From Thermodesulfobacteriales bacterium (GTDB lineage: Bacteria; Desulfobacterota; Thermodesulfobacteria; Thermodesulfobacteriales; Thermodesulfatatoraceae), in NCBI GenBank assembly GCA_026985945.1, contig JALSPN010000182.1:1-9328 (forward strand): DNA of 9,328 nt, given 5' to 3'. This document shows, in pieces, positions 1 through 6,664 of the stretch. The translations under genes were made by a program, and so were the position numbers. The first letter of the stretch is position 1. Each line of letters starts with the position of its first letter. Under the pieces are notes generated by a model. The model saw nothing but the letters and a program-made list of their open reading frames with translations. It had not been told where the DNA came from and made no database searches.

Positions 1-26
1 GAGAAATTTCTCTGGTTTTGGTTCAT
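1..26 (-). CDS. Possible 5' end of a leftward gene running off the left edge
   Basis: Read on the minus strand, an ATG at 26-24 is preceded by AGGAG (31-35 on the plus strand as CTCCT) with a 4-nt spacer. It opens a frame MNQNQRNF that leaves the window. The ribosome-binding site is good in sequence but slightly close to the start, and only eight codons are visible, so no function can be given. If real, the stretch 27-236 is a divergent intergenic region, like the one that holds the second repeat element. The T-rich plus strand could produce this pattern by chance. Confidence 0.22.
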
Positions 27-94
27 TTTTCTCCTCATTTTGAAAATGTTTTCTGTTTTCTATTGCCAGAAGTTATCTTTTTGAGCGGTTTGTG

Positions 95-212
95 TTATTA
101 CTGGGAGCATTTTTTAGGTAACATTGTTTCTTTGGGATCCGTTCCTATTTTTCGGAACGAAAAATGGGAACGGATTCTATGATTCAGACCTTTAATGCTC
201 TCATTAATATAA
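95..212 (+). repeat. Palindromic repeat element, copy 1 (MITE/REP-like)
   Basis: This is one of two related elements about 120 bp long (the other is 5837-5956). Both begin with the same 14 bases, TTATTACTGGGAGC, followed by a T run. Both carry a 43-nt central hairpin and end in a TGCT..C.TTAATAT stretch (196-210 here). The right end is an imperfect inverted repeat of the left end: ATTACTGGGAGCA against ATTAATGAGAGCA, 11 of 13 identical. No reading frame of note lies within it. Inverted-repeat ends and a structured core suit a non-autonomous mobile element or a REP-type sequence. A conserved leader structure is the alternative, since it ends 24 nt before the start codon at 237. Confidence 0.6.
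135..177 (+). repeat. 20-bp stem, 3-nt loop hairpin in copy 1
   Basis: The arms at 135-154 and 158-177 pair over all 20 positions around the loop GAA (155-157). Two pairs are wobbles in a plus-strand RNA: G136 with U176, and U146 with G166. The other 18 are Watson-Crick. There is no T run after the right arm, so it does not look like a standard intrinsic terminator. Its ends carry GGATCC on the left and the altered GGATTC on the right. Confidence 0.75.
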
Positions 213-236
213 AAACTTGTGTTATAAAAAATCGGA

Positions 237-629
237 ATGCCCAAGACTAAAACTCCCAGATATAATACCCGCCTTCTAAAGGCCGGTGCCCTATTTAATG
301 AAATGCGGATTTTGGTGCGTCTATGGGATGAAAAGAAAAATTCCATGCCTCTTTCAGCCCTTGCTTCTCAAAATCTTCTGGGAAAGCCCTCCCGAAGCAG
401 AGAACTGGATATTCTTAAGTATGCCTTTCTCCCCAGGTTTGTAAAAGGCAGGCCTCTTCAGGCCTGGAAAATTGCCCGCGCCCTTGAAGATCAAGAAGCT
501 TCATTAGAAATTTTACGGCCCATCTATTACTGGATTACTGCTCGAAACGAACCTTTACTTTACGACTTCGGGTGCGAAGAACTTTATAAACGTTGCTTAA
601 AGGTTAAAAATTGGTCTAATGTGAGATGA
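237..629 (+). CDS. BrxA-family (DUF1819) protein, orphan and C-terminally short
   Basis: The 130-residue product resembles the N-terminal two thirds of BrxA, the small accessory protein of BREX anti-phage systems. Visible matches to the family as I know it are the opening Y-x-x-R-x-x-K-x-x-L-x-x-x-EMRIL block (residues ~9-28), the QNLLGKPS segment followed by a basic helix (~45-70), and a helix with NEPLLYDFGCEELYKR near the end (~103-119). Family members are usually about 200 residues; here a stop follows residue 130 and only 44 nt separate it from glgA, so the winged-helix-like C-terminal part is absent and cannot be recovered in another frame. No brxB, brxC, pglX, pglZ or brxL is present. 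The ATG at 237 has only a weak upstream GGA. It is probably a remnant of a lost BREX or defence locus, though a genuinely short variant is possible. The family assignment is by eye. Confidence 0.65.
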   Translation: MPKTKTPRYNTRLLKAGALFNEMRILVRLWDEKKNSMPLSALASQNLLGKPSRSRELDILKYAFLPRFVKGRPLQAWKIARALEDQEASLEILRPIYYWITARNEPLLYDFGCEELYKRCLKVKNWSNVR

Positions 630-660
630 GGGGGGTCTGGTTTTGAAATAAGATTTTTCG

Positions 661-666
661 GGAGGA
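661..666 (+). promoter_or_regulatory. Ribosome binding site of glgA
   Basis: GGAGGA lies 7 nt before the ATG at 674, a strong Shine-Dalgarno match at good spacing. It fixes the glgA start and contrasts with the weak site in front of the BrxA-like gene upstream. Confidence 0.8.
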
Positions 667-673
667 ATTTGAA

Positions 674-2242
674 ATGAAAGAAATCAGAGAACTTTACACC
701 CTTACGAGAGAATATCGGGACCTAGCAGGTGCCGGAGGGCTTAAGGATGTGGCCCAGGAACTTTCAGAGGCCCTGGTGCGAAAGGGCCTTAAGGTAACGG
801 TCTTTTTGCCGCGCTACGGTTTTTTGAAGCCCAAAGAACTGGGTTTTAAAGAAACGGGCTTGAGTTTTCCGGTAGATATGGATTACGCCCAGGAAGAAAG
901 GAGAGAAGATGTCTTCCTCTGGGAAGGTGAGATCAACGGGGTGAAAATTTTTCTCATCGAGGCGGAAAGATATGCCGAAAAACTCGGTATTTATACTTAT
1001 ACCGAAGAGGAAGAAAAGAAAGAAGCCTGGAAGAAAAAAGGCATGGGCCATTTTGACTATTTTGCCATGAACATCCTGCTGCAAAAGGCCGCCCTTTGTG
1101 CGGCCGTAAGGCTCAGAGAGCAGCCGGATATAATTCATTGCCATGATGGCCATACCGCCTGCACCCCGGCCCTGGCCAGAGAGATTATGGGTTTCCGTGA
1201 TTATTTCCCGGCCACAGGGTTTGTGATTACCATCCACAATGCCGGGCTTGGCTATCATCAGGATGTGGATGATCTTCCCTTTGCCAAAGCTAACACCGGG
1301 CTCCCCTGGTGGGTGATAAAGGACTCTTTACTCAACAATTCCTTTAATCCTTTCCTCTGTGGGGCAAAATACGCGGTTATTAATACCGTTTCTGAACAAT
1401 ATGCCCGGGAACTGCAGGAGACAGAGCTTGATGCCCATACCGGGTGGCTGGGCCACGCCCTTAAGGAACGAGGGATAAAACTTGAAGGCATCACCAACGG
1501 AATTACACCTGAAGACTTTGATCCCCGAAAGCCGGAAAAACTTGGCCTTCCAGCGGCCTTTGATCCGGCCAAAGGGGATCTGGCCGGGAAAAAGATCTGT
1601 CGCCAGGAATTGCTGGCCAAAATAAGTCGTCGTGAGCCCAGGGTCAAAATTTATGGCAAACCCAAAGACCGAGAACGCCAGCCGCTTCTTACCGCGGTCT
1701 CAAGACTTACAGAACAAAAGGGGATCAACATCCTGGCTCAAGCCCTGAGGCTCCTTTACGAGAGTGGAGAAGAGTTTCTTACCGTCATTCTCGGGACAGG
1801 GATCCCTGAAATCGAAGAGAGCCTCATCGCTCTTGCCAGAGATTTTCCAGACAAGATGGCCCTCCTTTTGGGTTATGATCCTTCTCTTGCCAATTTGATT
1901 TATGCGGCCGGAGACTTCTTTGTGATCCCTTCCAATTATGAACCCTGTGGCCTTACGGATTTTATGGCCCAGTTGATGGGCAATCTTCCCATCGTGCGAC
2001 ACACGGGAGGGCTTGTGAAGGTAAAAGACGGCTTTAATGGTTTCGTCTATCTGGAACAGCGTCCTGAAGAGCTGGCAGGAGCTATCCTGAGGGCCTTTGA
2101 GGTCTTTCGGCGGGAGCCGGAAAAGATCGTCCAGATGATAAAGCAGGCTGTAAAGCACATTTATGAGAATTACACCTGGGATAAGGTCTCCGAAAAATAT
2201 CTGGCCCTTTATGAAAAGGCCCTAGCCTTACGGCCTCTTTAG
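674..2242 (+). CDS. glgA: Glycogen/starch synthase (GT5 family)
   Basis: This is a 522-residue GT-B glycosyltransferase of family GT5, which transfers glucose from a nucleotide-sugar (normally ADP-glucose) to the end of an alpha-1,4-glucan in the cytoplasm. The N-terminal Rossmann half has a glycine loop GAGGLKDV (residues 19-26) and the H155-C-H157-D-G-H160 motif. The C-terminal half has the phosphate-binding R344-LTEQ-K349-G loop and the catalytic E423-PCGLT motif, followed by a HTGGL segment. The first loop reads GAGGL where E. coli GlgA has KTGGL, so the usual nucleotide-contacting lysine is missing. I recall similar AGG loops in other synthase-like proteins of deltaproteobacteria and spirochaetes, which suggests a subfamily rather than decay. 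No other glycogen gene lies nearby. Its stop codon overlaps that of the convergent PilZ gene. The donor sugar is not certain. Confidence 0.9.
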   Translation: MKEIRELYTLTREYRDLAGAGGLKDVAQELSEALVRKGLKVTVFLPRYGFLKPKELGFKETGLSFPVDMDYAQEERREDVFLWEGEINGVKIFLIEAERYAEKLGIYTYTEEEEKKEAWKKKGMGHFDYFAMNILLQKAALCAAVRLREQPDIIHCHDGHTACTPALAREIMGFRDYFPATGFVITIHNAGLGYHQDVDDLPFAKANTGLPWWVIKDSLLNNSFNPFLCGAKYAVINTVSEQYARELQETELDAHTGWLGHALKERGIKLEGITNGITPEDFDPRKPEKLGLPAAFDPAKGDLAGKKICRQELLAKISRREPRVKIYGKPKDRERQPLLTAVSRLTEQKGINILAQALRLLYESGEEFLTVILGTGIPEIEESLIALARDFPDKMALLLGYDPSLANLIYAAGDFFVIPSNYEPCGLTDFMAQLMGNLPIVRHTGGLVKVKDGFNGFVYLEQRPEELAGAILRAFEVFRREPEKIVQMIKQAVKHIYENYTWDKVSEKYLALYEKALALRPL

Positions 2243-2937
2243 GTTTCGGCCTTACGGAGCTCGATTTCCCGCTTAATGGTGTAGCGTAAAATGGGCTCTC
2301 TTTCTCTTTCTTTTTCGAAGAGAAATTCGATCCCGTAAAATTTGCGGGCCCGGTTGTGTGCCCTTTCCCGCACGATCCGGGCCTTTTTGATCCTTATTCT
2401 TTGATCGTAGGACTTACCCACCGAGACCATAAGATCCAGGTCAATATCACGAAGAATTTCTCCCACCGGAAGAGTTACTTTTTTGGGAGCTAAAATGGCC
2501 ATACCACAACCACTGATATCGAGCACGTCGGCTATAATTTCCTGGTCTTTGAAAGAAAAAGTAGCGGTTGAGCCTTCCGGCACCGAAACCCGATAAAAAC
2601 GCCTCCTTTCCAGCCGGAAATACTCCCGGGGATAAGAGGTGATGACAACTTTCTTTTCGGGATCGGTTTCCAGGATTTTGACTTTGAAGGAATGTTGAAT
2701 TTTGTCACTATCGCGATAAATCACCCTGGCAACGGAGAGATTGGCATTCCAGGGCCGGGGGAGATCAAAGATCAGGCGGTTTTTTTCTATTTCTAGCAAA
2801 ATGGTAGGACCAGAACGAAATCCGGAGGCCACGAATTGGAGCCAGTAAGCCTTGTCTCGCAAGTCTTCCAGCAGGATGCGAATAAGATTTTTATCAGTGG
2901 TGCGTTCGTAGCCACTTTCAAAATACTGCCAGCTCAT
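2239..2937 (-). CDS. YcgR-like PilZ domain protein (c-di-GMP receptor)
   Basis: The 232-residue protein has two parts. Residues ~10-105 resemble the beta-rich N-terminal domain of YcgR-like flagellar brake proteins. Residues ~110-225 form a PilZ domain, which binds cyclic di-GMP. The binding signature is complete: R112-RFY-R116 (RxxxR) at the domain junction and D140-I-S142-GC-G145 (DxSxxG). No signal peptide or membrane segment is seen, so it should be cytoplasmic. By family it would act on motility, adhesion or polysaccharide output when c-di-GMP rises; the partner cannot be told here. Its ATG overlaps the polA stop as ATGA, and a GAGG sits just upstream inside polA, so it is translated from the polA message and probably coupled to it. 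No flagellar or pilus gene is adjacent. Confidence 0.87.
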   Translation of the reverse strand: MSWQYFESGYERTTDKNLIRILLEDLRDKAYWLQFVASGFRSGPTILLEIEKNRLIFDLPRPWNANLSVARVIYRDSDKIQHSFKVKILETDPEKKVVITSYPREYFRLERRRFYRVSVPEGSTATFSFKDQEIIADVLDISGCGMAILAPKKVTLPVGEILRDIDLDLMVSVGKSYDQRIRIKKARIVRERAHNRARKFYGIEFLFEKEREREPILRYTIKREIELRKAET

Positions 2938-5645
2938 GCTTTAGCCTCAGCCCAGTTCCTGCCTTCGGCCAGGTTCACCTTAAGTGGCACTTTGAGTTTT
3001 ACTACCCCTTCCATTTGTTGTCGGACAATTTCTTTGATTTCTTCAAGTTCCTGGGGTGGGACTTCAAAGAGGAGTTCGTCGTGGACCTGAAGGAGCATTC
3101 TGGTGCGGAAACCTTCCTTTTCTAGGATTTGGTCAATACGAATCATGGCAAGTTTAATGATGTCTGCTGCCGTGCCCTGGATAGGAGTGTTGATGGCGGT
3201 TCGTTCGGCAAATTCGCGGGCGGTTCGGTTGGGGCTCTTGATATCGGGAAGAGGTCTTTTGCGGCCAAAGAGGGTCTGAACAAAACCCTTCTCACGGGCC
3301 TCTTTTATAATGTTTTCCATGTAACGTTTCACCCCGGGGTAGCGGGCAAAATAGCGTTCAATGAAAGCTTTCGCCTCTCGTCTTCCGATTTTGAGTTCCT
3401 TGGCCAGCCCGTAAGGGCTCATCCCGTAAACGATGCCAAAATTGATGGTTTTAGCCATGCGTCGCATCTCAGGGGTAACTTTTTCCGGAGGTATGCCAAA
3501 GATCTCAGCCGCGGTGCGCCGGTGGATATCCTCCCCATGGTGAAAGGCTTCAATCAAGGTGGGATCCTCGGAATAATGGGCAAGCACCCGAAGATCTATC
3601 TGGGAATAGTCTGCCGAAAGAAAAAGCCAGCCCTCCTCCGGGACAAAGGCCTTTCTTATCTTGGCCCCTTCCTCTCCCCGAACCGGGATGTTTTGCAGAT
3701 TGGGATCACTGCTTGAAAGCCTTCCCGTAGCCGTTACCGTCTGATTGAAAGAGGTGTGAATCCTTCCGGTTTCAGGGTTTAACATTTTGGGCAGGGCGTC
3801 CACATAGGTGGATTTGAGCTTGGCAAGGGTCCGATAGGCCAGAACCAGGCGCGGAAGTTCATGAGAGGCGGAAAGCTCTTCAAGGACCTCGTTATCCGTA
3901 GAAAAGGCCGTTTTTTTGGGGGTGCGTTTAATTTTGGGAAGCTTGAGTTTTTCGAAAAGAATAAAGCCCAACTGCCTGCTGGAATTAAGGTTGAACCTTT
4001 CGCCGGCCAGAGAAAAGATCTCTTCCTCAAGCTCTCGCAAACGCCGGGACAGTTCCTGGGAAAGCTCTCGAAGATAAGGAATATCTATGCGGATACCGGC
4101 CATTTCCATGCGGGCCAGAACCCGGATAAGGGGTCTTTCTATTTCTTCAAAGACCCGCCAGAGGGTTTCTTCCTTAAGCCTGGGCCAAAAGTATTGGTAA
4201 AGGAGATAGGTAACATGGGCGTCTTCGCAGGCGTAATCCCGGGCCTTTTCAAGGGGGACCCGGGCAAAACTCTCCCCTTTTTGAAGTTCGCGGGTTACTT
4301 CTTTGTATGAGATCATCCGGTGCCCCAGGATTTCTTCGGCCAGCTCATCAAGCCCGTGTGTCCGACGGGTGGGATCAAGGAGATAAGAAGCAAGCATGGT
4401 ATCTCCTTCAAGCCCTCGAAGCTCAAAGCCCTTTCTTTTGAGAATGATGAGATCGTATTTGATGTTGTGTCCCAATTTTAGGGGCTTTTCACCTTCCAGA
4501 AGCGGGGAAAATTCTTCAAGGATTTCCTGAGGAAGCTGCTTTAAGGCTTCGAGGCCTTCATGTCCGAAAGGGAAATAATATGCCCTGGGAGGGGCAAAAC
4601 AGAGGGCTACCCCTACTATTTTCCCTCGCATCGGGTCTTTGGAATCGCTTTCGATATCTATTACCAGAAGCGGGGCCTTTTGGGCTTCCTTAAGGACCTT
4701 TCGCGCCCTATCCGGATCATCTACCAGTTCATAATCCTGATAGGAAATGCTTTTGGTGGCCGGAAGGTCTTTGAGGAGTTTTTTGAATTCCAGTTCCAGA
4801 AAAAGTTCTCGCAGGCGGGGAATATCTGGGGCTTTGCGGGTATAAAATTCAAGCTCGAGAGGAATAGGGGCTTCGGTGTTCAACTTTACCAGTTCGCGTG
4901 AAAGACGGGCCTGCTCGGCAAACTGGAGGAGATTTTCCCGGAGACGCTTTTGTCTTATCCGCGAAGCGTTCTTAAGCACTTCCTCCAGGGAGCCAAACTC
5001 CTTGATGAGTTTAAGGGCGGTCTTTTCTCCTATGCCAGGAACCCCCGGGATGTTGTCGCTTGTGTCTCCGGCAAGTGCTCTTACATCCAGGAGTTGAGCT
5101 GGTTCTACTCCGTAGCGTTCTTTTACTCTTTCAAGATCAGTGATCTCATCTTTCATAGGGTCCCAGATGAGCCCTTTTTCGGAGACCAGGGGGAGAAGGT
5201 CTTTGTCTCCTCCTACGATCACGACCGGGTGGTCAAGTCTGGTGGCGATGCTGGCGATAAGATCATCGGCCTCAAAACCCGGGAGCTCAAGAATGGGAAC
5301 CCCAAAGGCTTGGGCTATTTCTCGAGTGTAAGGGAGCTGGACTGCAAGGTCGTCCGGCAACGGAGGCCTGTTCGCCTTGTAGGCTTCATAAATTTCGTGC
5401 CGAAAAGTTGGCCCTTTAGCATCGAAACAGATGACCACGTATCTGGGATTCATCTCCCGCAGGAGTTTAAGAAGCATCTGGGTGAAGCCGAAGATAGCCT
5501 TGGTGGGAAGCCCCTTGCGGTTGGAAAGGTGGCCTTTGATGGCAAAGTAAGCACGGAAGATAAAAGAACTACCGTCAATAACAAAAATGGGTTCTCTGTA
5601 CCAGAGATTTGAAATTTTTTTCCGGAAGAGATTTCCCTGAGGCAT
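2934..5645 (-). CDS. polA: DNA polymerase I with 5'-3' and 3'-5' exonuclease domains
   Basis: This is a full-length 903-residue family A polymerase for Okazaki fragment processing and repair synthesis. Residues ~18-290 are the 5' nuclease, with D24, the GGDKDL segment (145-150) and DTSDNIPGVPGIG (194-206) including the helix-hairpin-helix. Residues ~325-490 are the proofreading domain, with its metal ligands kept: D330-x-E332 (Exo I), N394-x3-D398 (Exo II) and Y471-x3-D475 (Exo III). It should therefore proofread, unlike Taq polymerase. The polymerase part has motif A with D679-YSQ, motif B from R728 through K732, F736 and Y740, and motif C H855-D856-E857. The ATG at 5645 gives a lead of about 18 residues before the usual FVIDG start; AGAAGAA upstream is a modest ribosome site. 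polA is first in the leftward polA-PilZ unit, and no convincing promoter was identified upstream. Confidence 0.97.
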   Translation of the reverse strand: MPQGNLFRKKISNLWYREPIFVIDGSSFIFRAYFAIKGHLSNRKGLPTKAIFGFTQMLLKLLREMNPRYVVICFDAKGPTFRHEIYEAYKANRPPLPDDLAVQLPYTREIAQAFGVPILELPGFEADDLIASIATRLDHPVVIVGGDKDLLPLVSEKGLIWDPMKDEITDLERVKERYGVEPAQLLDVRALAGDTSDNIPGVPGIGEKTALKLIKEFGSLEEVLKNASRIRQKRLRENLLQFAEQARLSRELVKLNTEAPIPLELEFYTRKAPDIPRLRELFLELEFKKLLKDLPATKSISYQDYELVDDPDRARKVLKEAQKAPLLVIDIESDSKDPMRGKIVGVALCFAPPRAYYFPFGHEGLEALKQLPQEILEEFSPLLEGEKPLKLGHNIKYDLIILKRKGFELRGLEGDTMLASYLLDPTRRTHGLDELAEEILGHRMISYKEVTRELQKGESFARVPLEKARDYACEDAHVTYLLYQYFWPRLKEETLWRVFEEIERPLIRVLARMEMAGIRIDIPYLRELSQELSRRLRELEEEIFSLAGERFNLNSSRQLGFILFEKLKLPKIKRTPKKTAFSTDNEVLEELSASHELPRLVLAYRTLAKLKSTYVDALPKMLNPETGRIHTSFNQTVTATGRLSSSDPNLQNIPVRGEEGAKIRKAFVPEEGWLFLSADYSQIDLRVLAHYSEDPTLIEAFHHGEDIHRRTAAEIFGIPPEKVTPEMRRMAKTINFGIVYGMSPYGLAKELKIGRREAKAFIERYFARYPGVKRYMENIIKEAREKGFVQTLFGRKRPLPDIKSPNRTAREFAERTAINTPIQGTAADIIKLAMIRIDQILEKEGFRTRMLLQVHDELLFEVPPQELEEIKEIVRQQMEGVVKLKVPLKVNLAEGRNWAEAKA

Positions 5646-5836
5646 AACAAATTCTTCTACTATTTTTGCCTAATTTTTGCAAAATGATTTAAAGTAACCT
5701 ATTGTTTACCGAATTTGCCGGATACATAGTCGCGGCTGTGCTTTCGAGAAACATCCGTTGTCACCTGAGGAAGTCTTCCCGGCAGAAGAGTTTTGCCATA
5801 ATCCCTTGTTTACCCCGACAAAGCAATTTACCATCT

Positions 5837-5956
5837 TTATTACTGGGAGCTTTTTTAAATCGACATTCTTTCGGGATCCGTTCCCATTTTTCGTTCCGAA
5901 AAATGGGAACGGATCCTTTTAACGATGTCGGTTGCTAGTGCTTCCGTTAATATTAA
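5837..5956 (+). repeat. Palindromic repeat element, copy 2 (MITE/REP-like)
   Basis: This is the second copy of the element at 95-212, in the same orientation judged by its flanks. It opens with the identical TTATTACTGGGAGC (5837-5850) and T run, shares ACATT..CTTT before the hairpin, and ends with TGCTTCCGTTAATAT (5939-5953), 12 of 15 identical to copy 1. The two halves are themselves loosely inverted: CGACAT occurs on the left (5861-5866) and its complement ATGTCG on the right (5925-5930). The whole element could fold as one long interrupted stem. It ends 48 nt before the start codon at 6005. The autonomous parent, if any, is not in the window. Confidence 0.6.
5874..5916 (+). repeat. Perfect 20-bp stem, 3-nt loop hairpin in copy 2
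   Basis: Arms 5874-5893 and 5897-5916 are exact reverse complements around the loop TTC (5894-5896), giving a 43-nt palindrome bounded by GGATCC at both ends. A short TTTT (5917-5920) follows the right arm, so in plus-strand RNA it could act as a weak terminator or attenuator ahead of the HD gene. The loop is the reverse complement of that in copy 1. Confidence 0.85.
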
Positions 5957-6004
5957 TGGGGTCATAAAACAGGTAATATTTTCAGCCCTTAAAGCCTTGG
6001 AATC

Positions 6005-6664
6005 ATGAAGCAGTCTCTTATACCCCCTGAACTCTGGGAAAAGCTGGAAGAAGAAGCCCGCCGGTATTACGAAGAAAACGGAGGCAGCCATCGGTTTGAT
6101 CACGTAAAACGCGTGCTGGCCCTGGCGGAAAGATTGGCCCGGGCTGAGGGCGCAGATCCGGAGGTGGTGCGGGTAGCGGCCCTTTTCCACGATATTGGCC
6201 GGGCGGAAGAAAAGCGCACCAGAGGAAGGGTTTGCCATGCTGCTTATGGAGCCGAGCTTACCAGAAAAATCCTTGAGAAATATGGTCTTCCAGAGGAGTT
6301 TATCGCCCGGGTAACAGAGGCCATTGCCTCTCACCGGTTTCGAGGCGAAAGACGCCCTCAGACCCCTGAGGCTAAGGTCCTCTTTGATGCCGATAAACTC
6401 GATGCCCTGGGAGCTGTGGGTATTGGGCGAGCCTTCCTTTTTGCCGGTGAAGTGGGAGCCAGGCTCCACAACCCCGAAGTGGACCTTGAAAAGACCGAGC
6501 CTTACTCCTCAGAAGATACGGCCTGGCGGGAATTCAAATTGAAACTTTCCAGGATCAAAGACCACCTTCTTACCAAAGAGGGAAGACGCCTGGCAGCAGA
6601 AAGATACCGGTTTATGGAAGAATTCTTTGAAAGACTACATCGAGAAGTAAAGGGAGAGCTTTGA
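6005..6664 (+). CDS. HD-domain metal-dependent phosphohydrolase
   Basis: The 219-residue protein is a single-domain HD hydrolase of the YedJ/YpgQ type. The metal-binding residues run in order as H33 (in FDHVKRV), H62-D63 (in LFHDIGR), H110 (in ASHRF) and D128-A-D130-KLD133. The family hydrolyses phosphate esters or nucleotide phosphates using divalent metal ions, but the substrate cannot be read from the sequence. No membrane segment or second domain is seen, so it should be cytoplasmic. The ATG at 6005 is chosen because it places the HD core at the usual distance; the ribosome site is weak. It is first in a rightward operon: its TGA shares one base with the ATG of the hydantoinase B gene. 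The palindromic element lies in its presumed leader. Confidence 0.88.
   Translation: MKQSLIPPELWEKLEEEARRYYEENGGSHRFDHVKRVLALAERLARAEGADPEVVRVAALFHDIGRAEEKRTRGRVCHAAYGAELTRKILEKYGLPEEFIARVTEAIASHRFRGERRPQTPEAKVLFDADKLDALGAVGIGRAFLFAGEVGARLHNPEVDLEKTEPYSSEDTAWREFKLKLSRIKDHLLTKEGRRLAAERYRFMEEFFERLHREVKGEL

Larger units (their letters stand above)
5646..6004. other. Divergent intergenic region between polA and the HD gene
   Basis: This 359-nt stretch has no credible gene. Its polA-side part (5646-5836) is AT-rich near polA and more mixed further right, and contains TTGTTTACC twice (5702-5710 and 5806-5814). The second half holds repeat element copy 2. A weak plus-strand sigma70-like pair, TTGTTT (5806-5811) and TACCAT (5829-5834) at 17-nt spacing, would start transcription at about the left edge of the element; the match is too poor to call. 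No clear ribosome binding site precedes the ATG at 6005. Confidence 0.6.

Noticed and set aside
1..84. Open plus-strand frame with a hydrophobic, Phe/Leu-rich translation at the left edge
   Set aside because: T-rich DNA gives hydrophobic codons in most frames; there is no start in the window and no family signature, so it is not called as a membrane protein tail.
98..346. 82-residue minus-strand frame across repeat copy 1
   Set aside because: It reads through the palindromic hairpin and then antisense to the BrxA-like gene. The same RSHFSFRK.GTDP peptide arises from any frame over the hairpin, so it is a by-product of the repeat.
5806..5834. Sigma70-like promoter TTGTTT-17-TACCAT
   Set aside because: Only about half of the -35 bases and four of the six -10 bases match consensus; this is too weak to list as a promoter.
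5874..5920. Intrinsic terminator formed by the copy 2 hairpin
   Set aside because: The T run is only four bases, the stem is much longer than usual, copy 1 has no T run, and no rightward gene precedes it for which termination is needed. A leader attenuator remains possible.
5702..5938. 78-residue plus-strand frame in the polA-HD intergenic region
   Set aside because: It runs through the repeat element, has no family features, and ends with hairpin-encoded residues.
95..5956. The two repeat copies as a CRISPR array or attachment-site pair
   Set aside because: They are 5.6 kb apart with no spacers, no cas genes and no integrase between them, and the DNA between holds housekeeping genes.
5855..6469. 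204-residue minus-strand frame over repeat copy 2 and the HD gene
   Set aside because: It is antisense to a well-supported HD-domain gene, and its C-terminal end is the hairpin translation; it has no ribosome site or recognisable domain.
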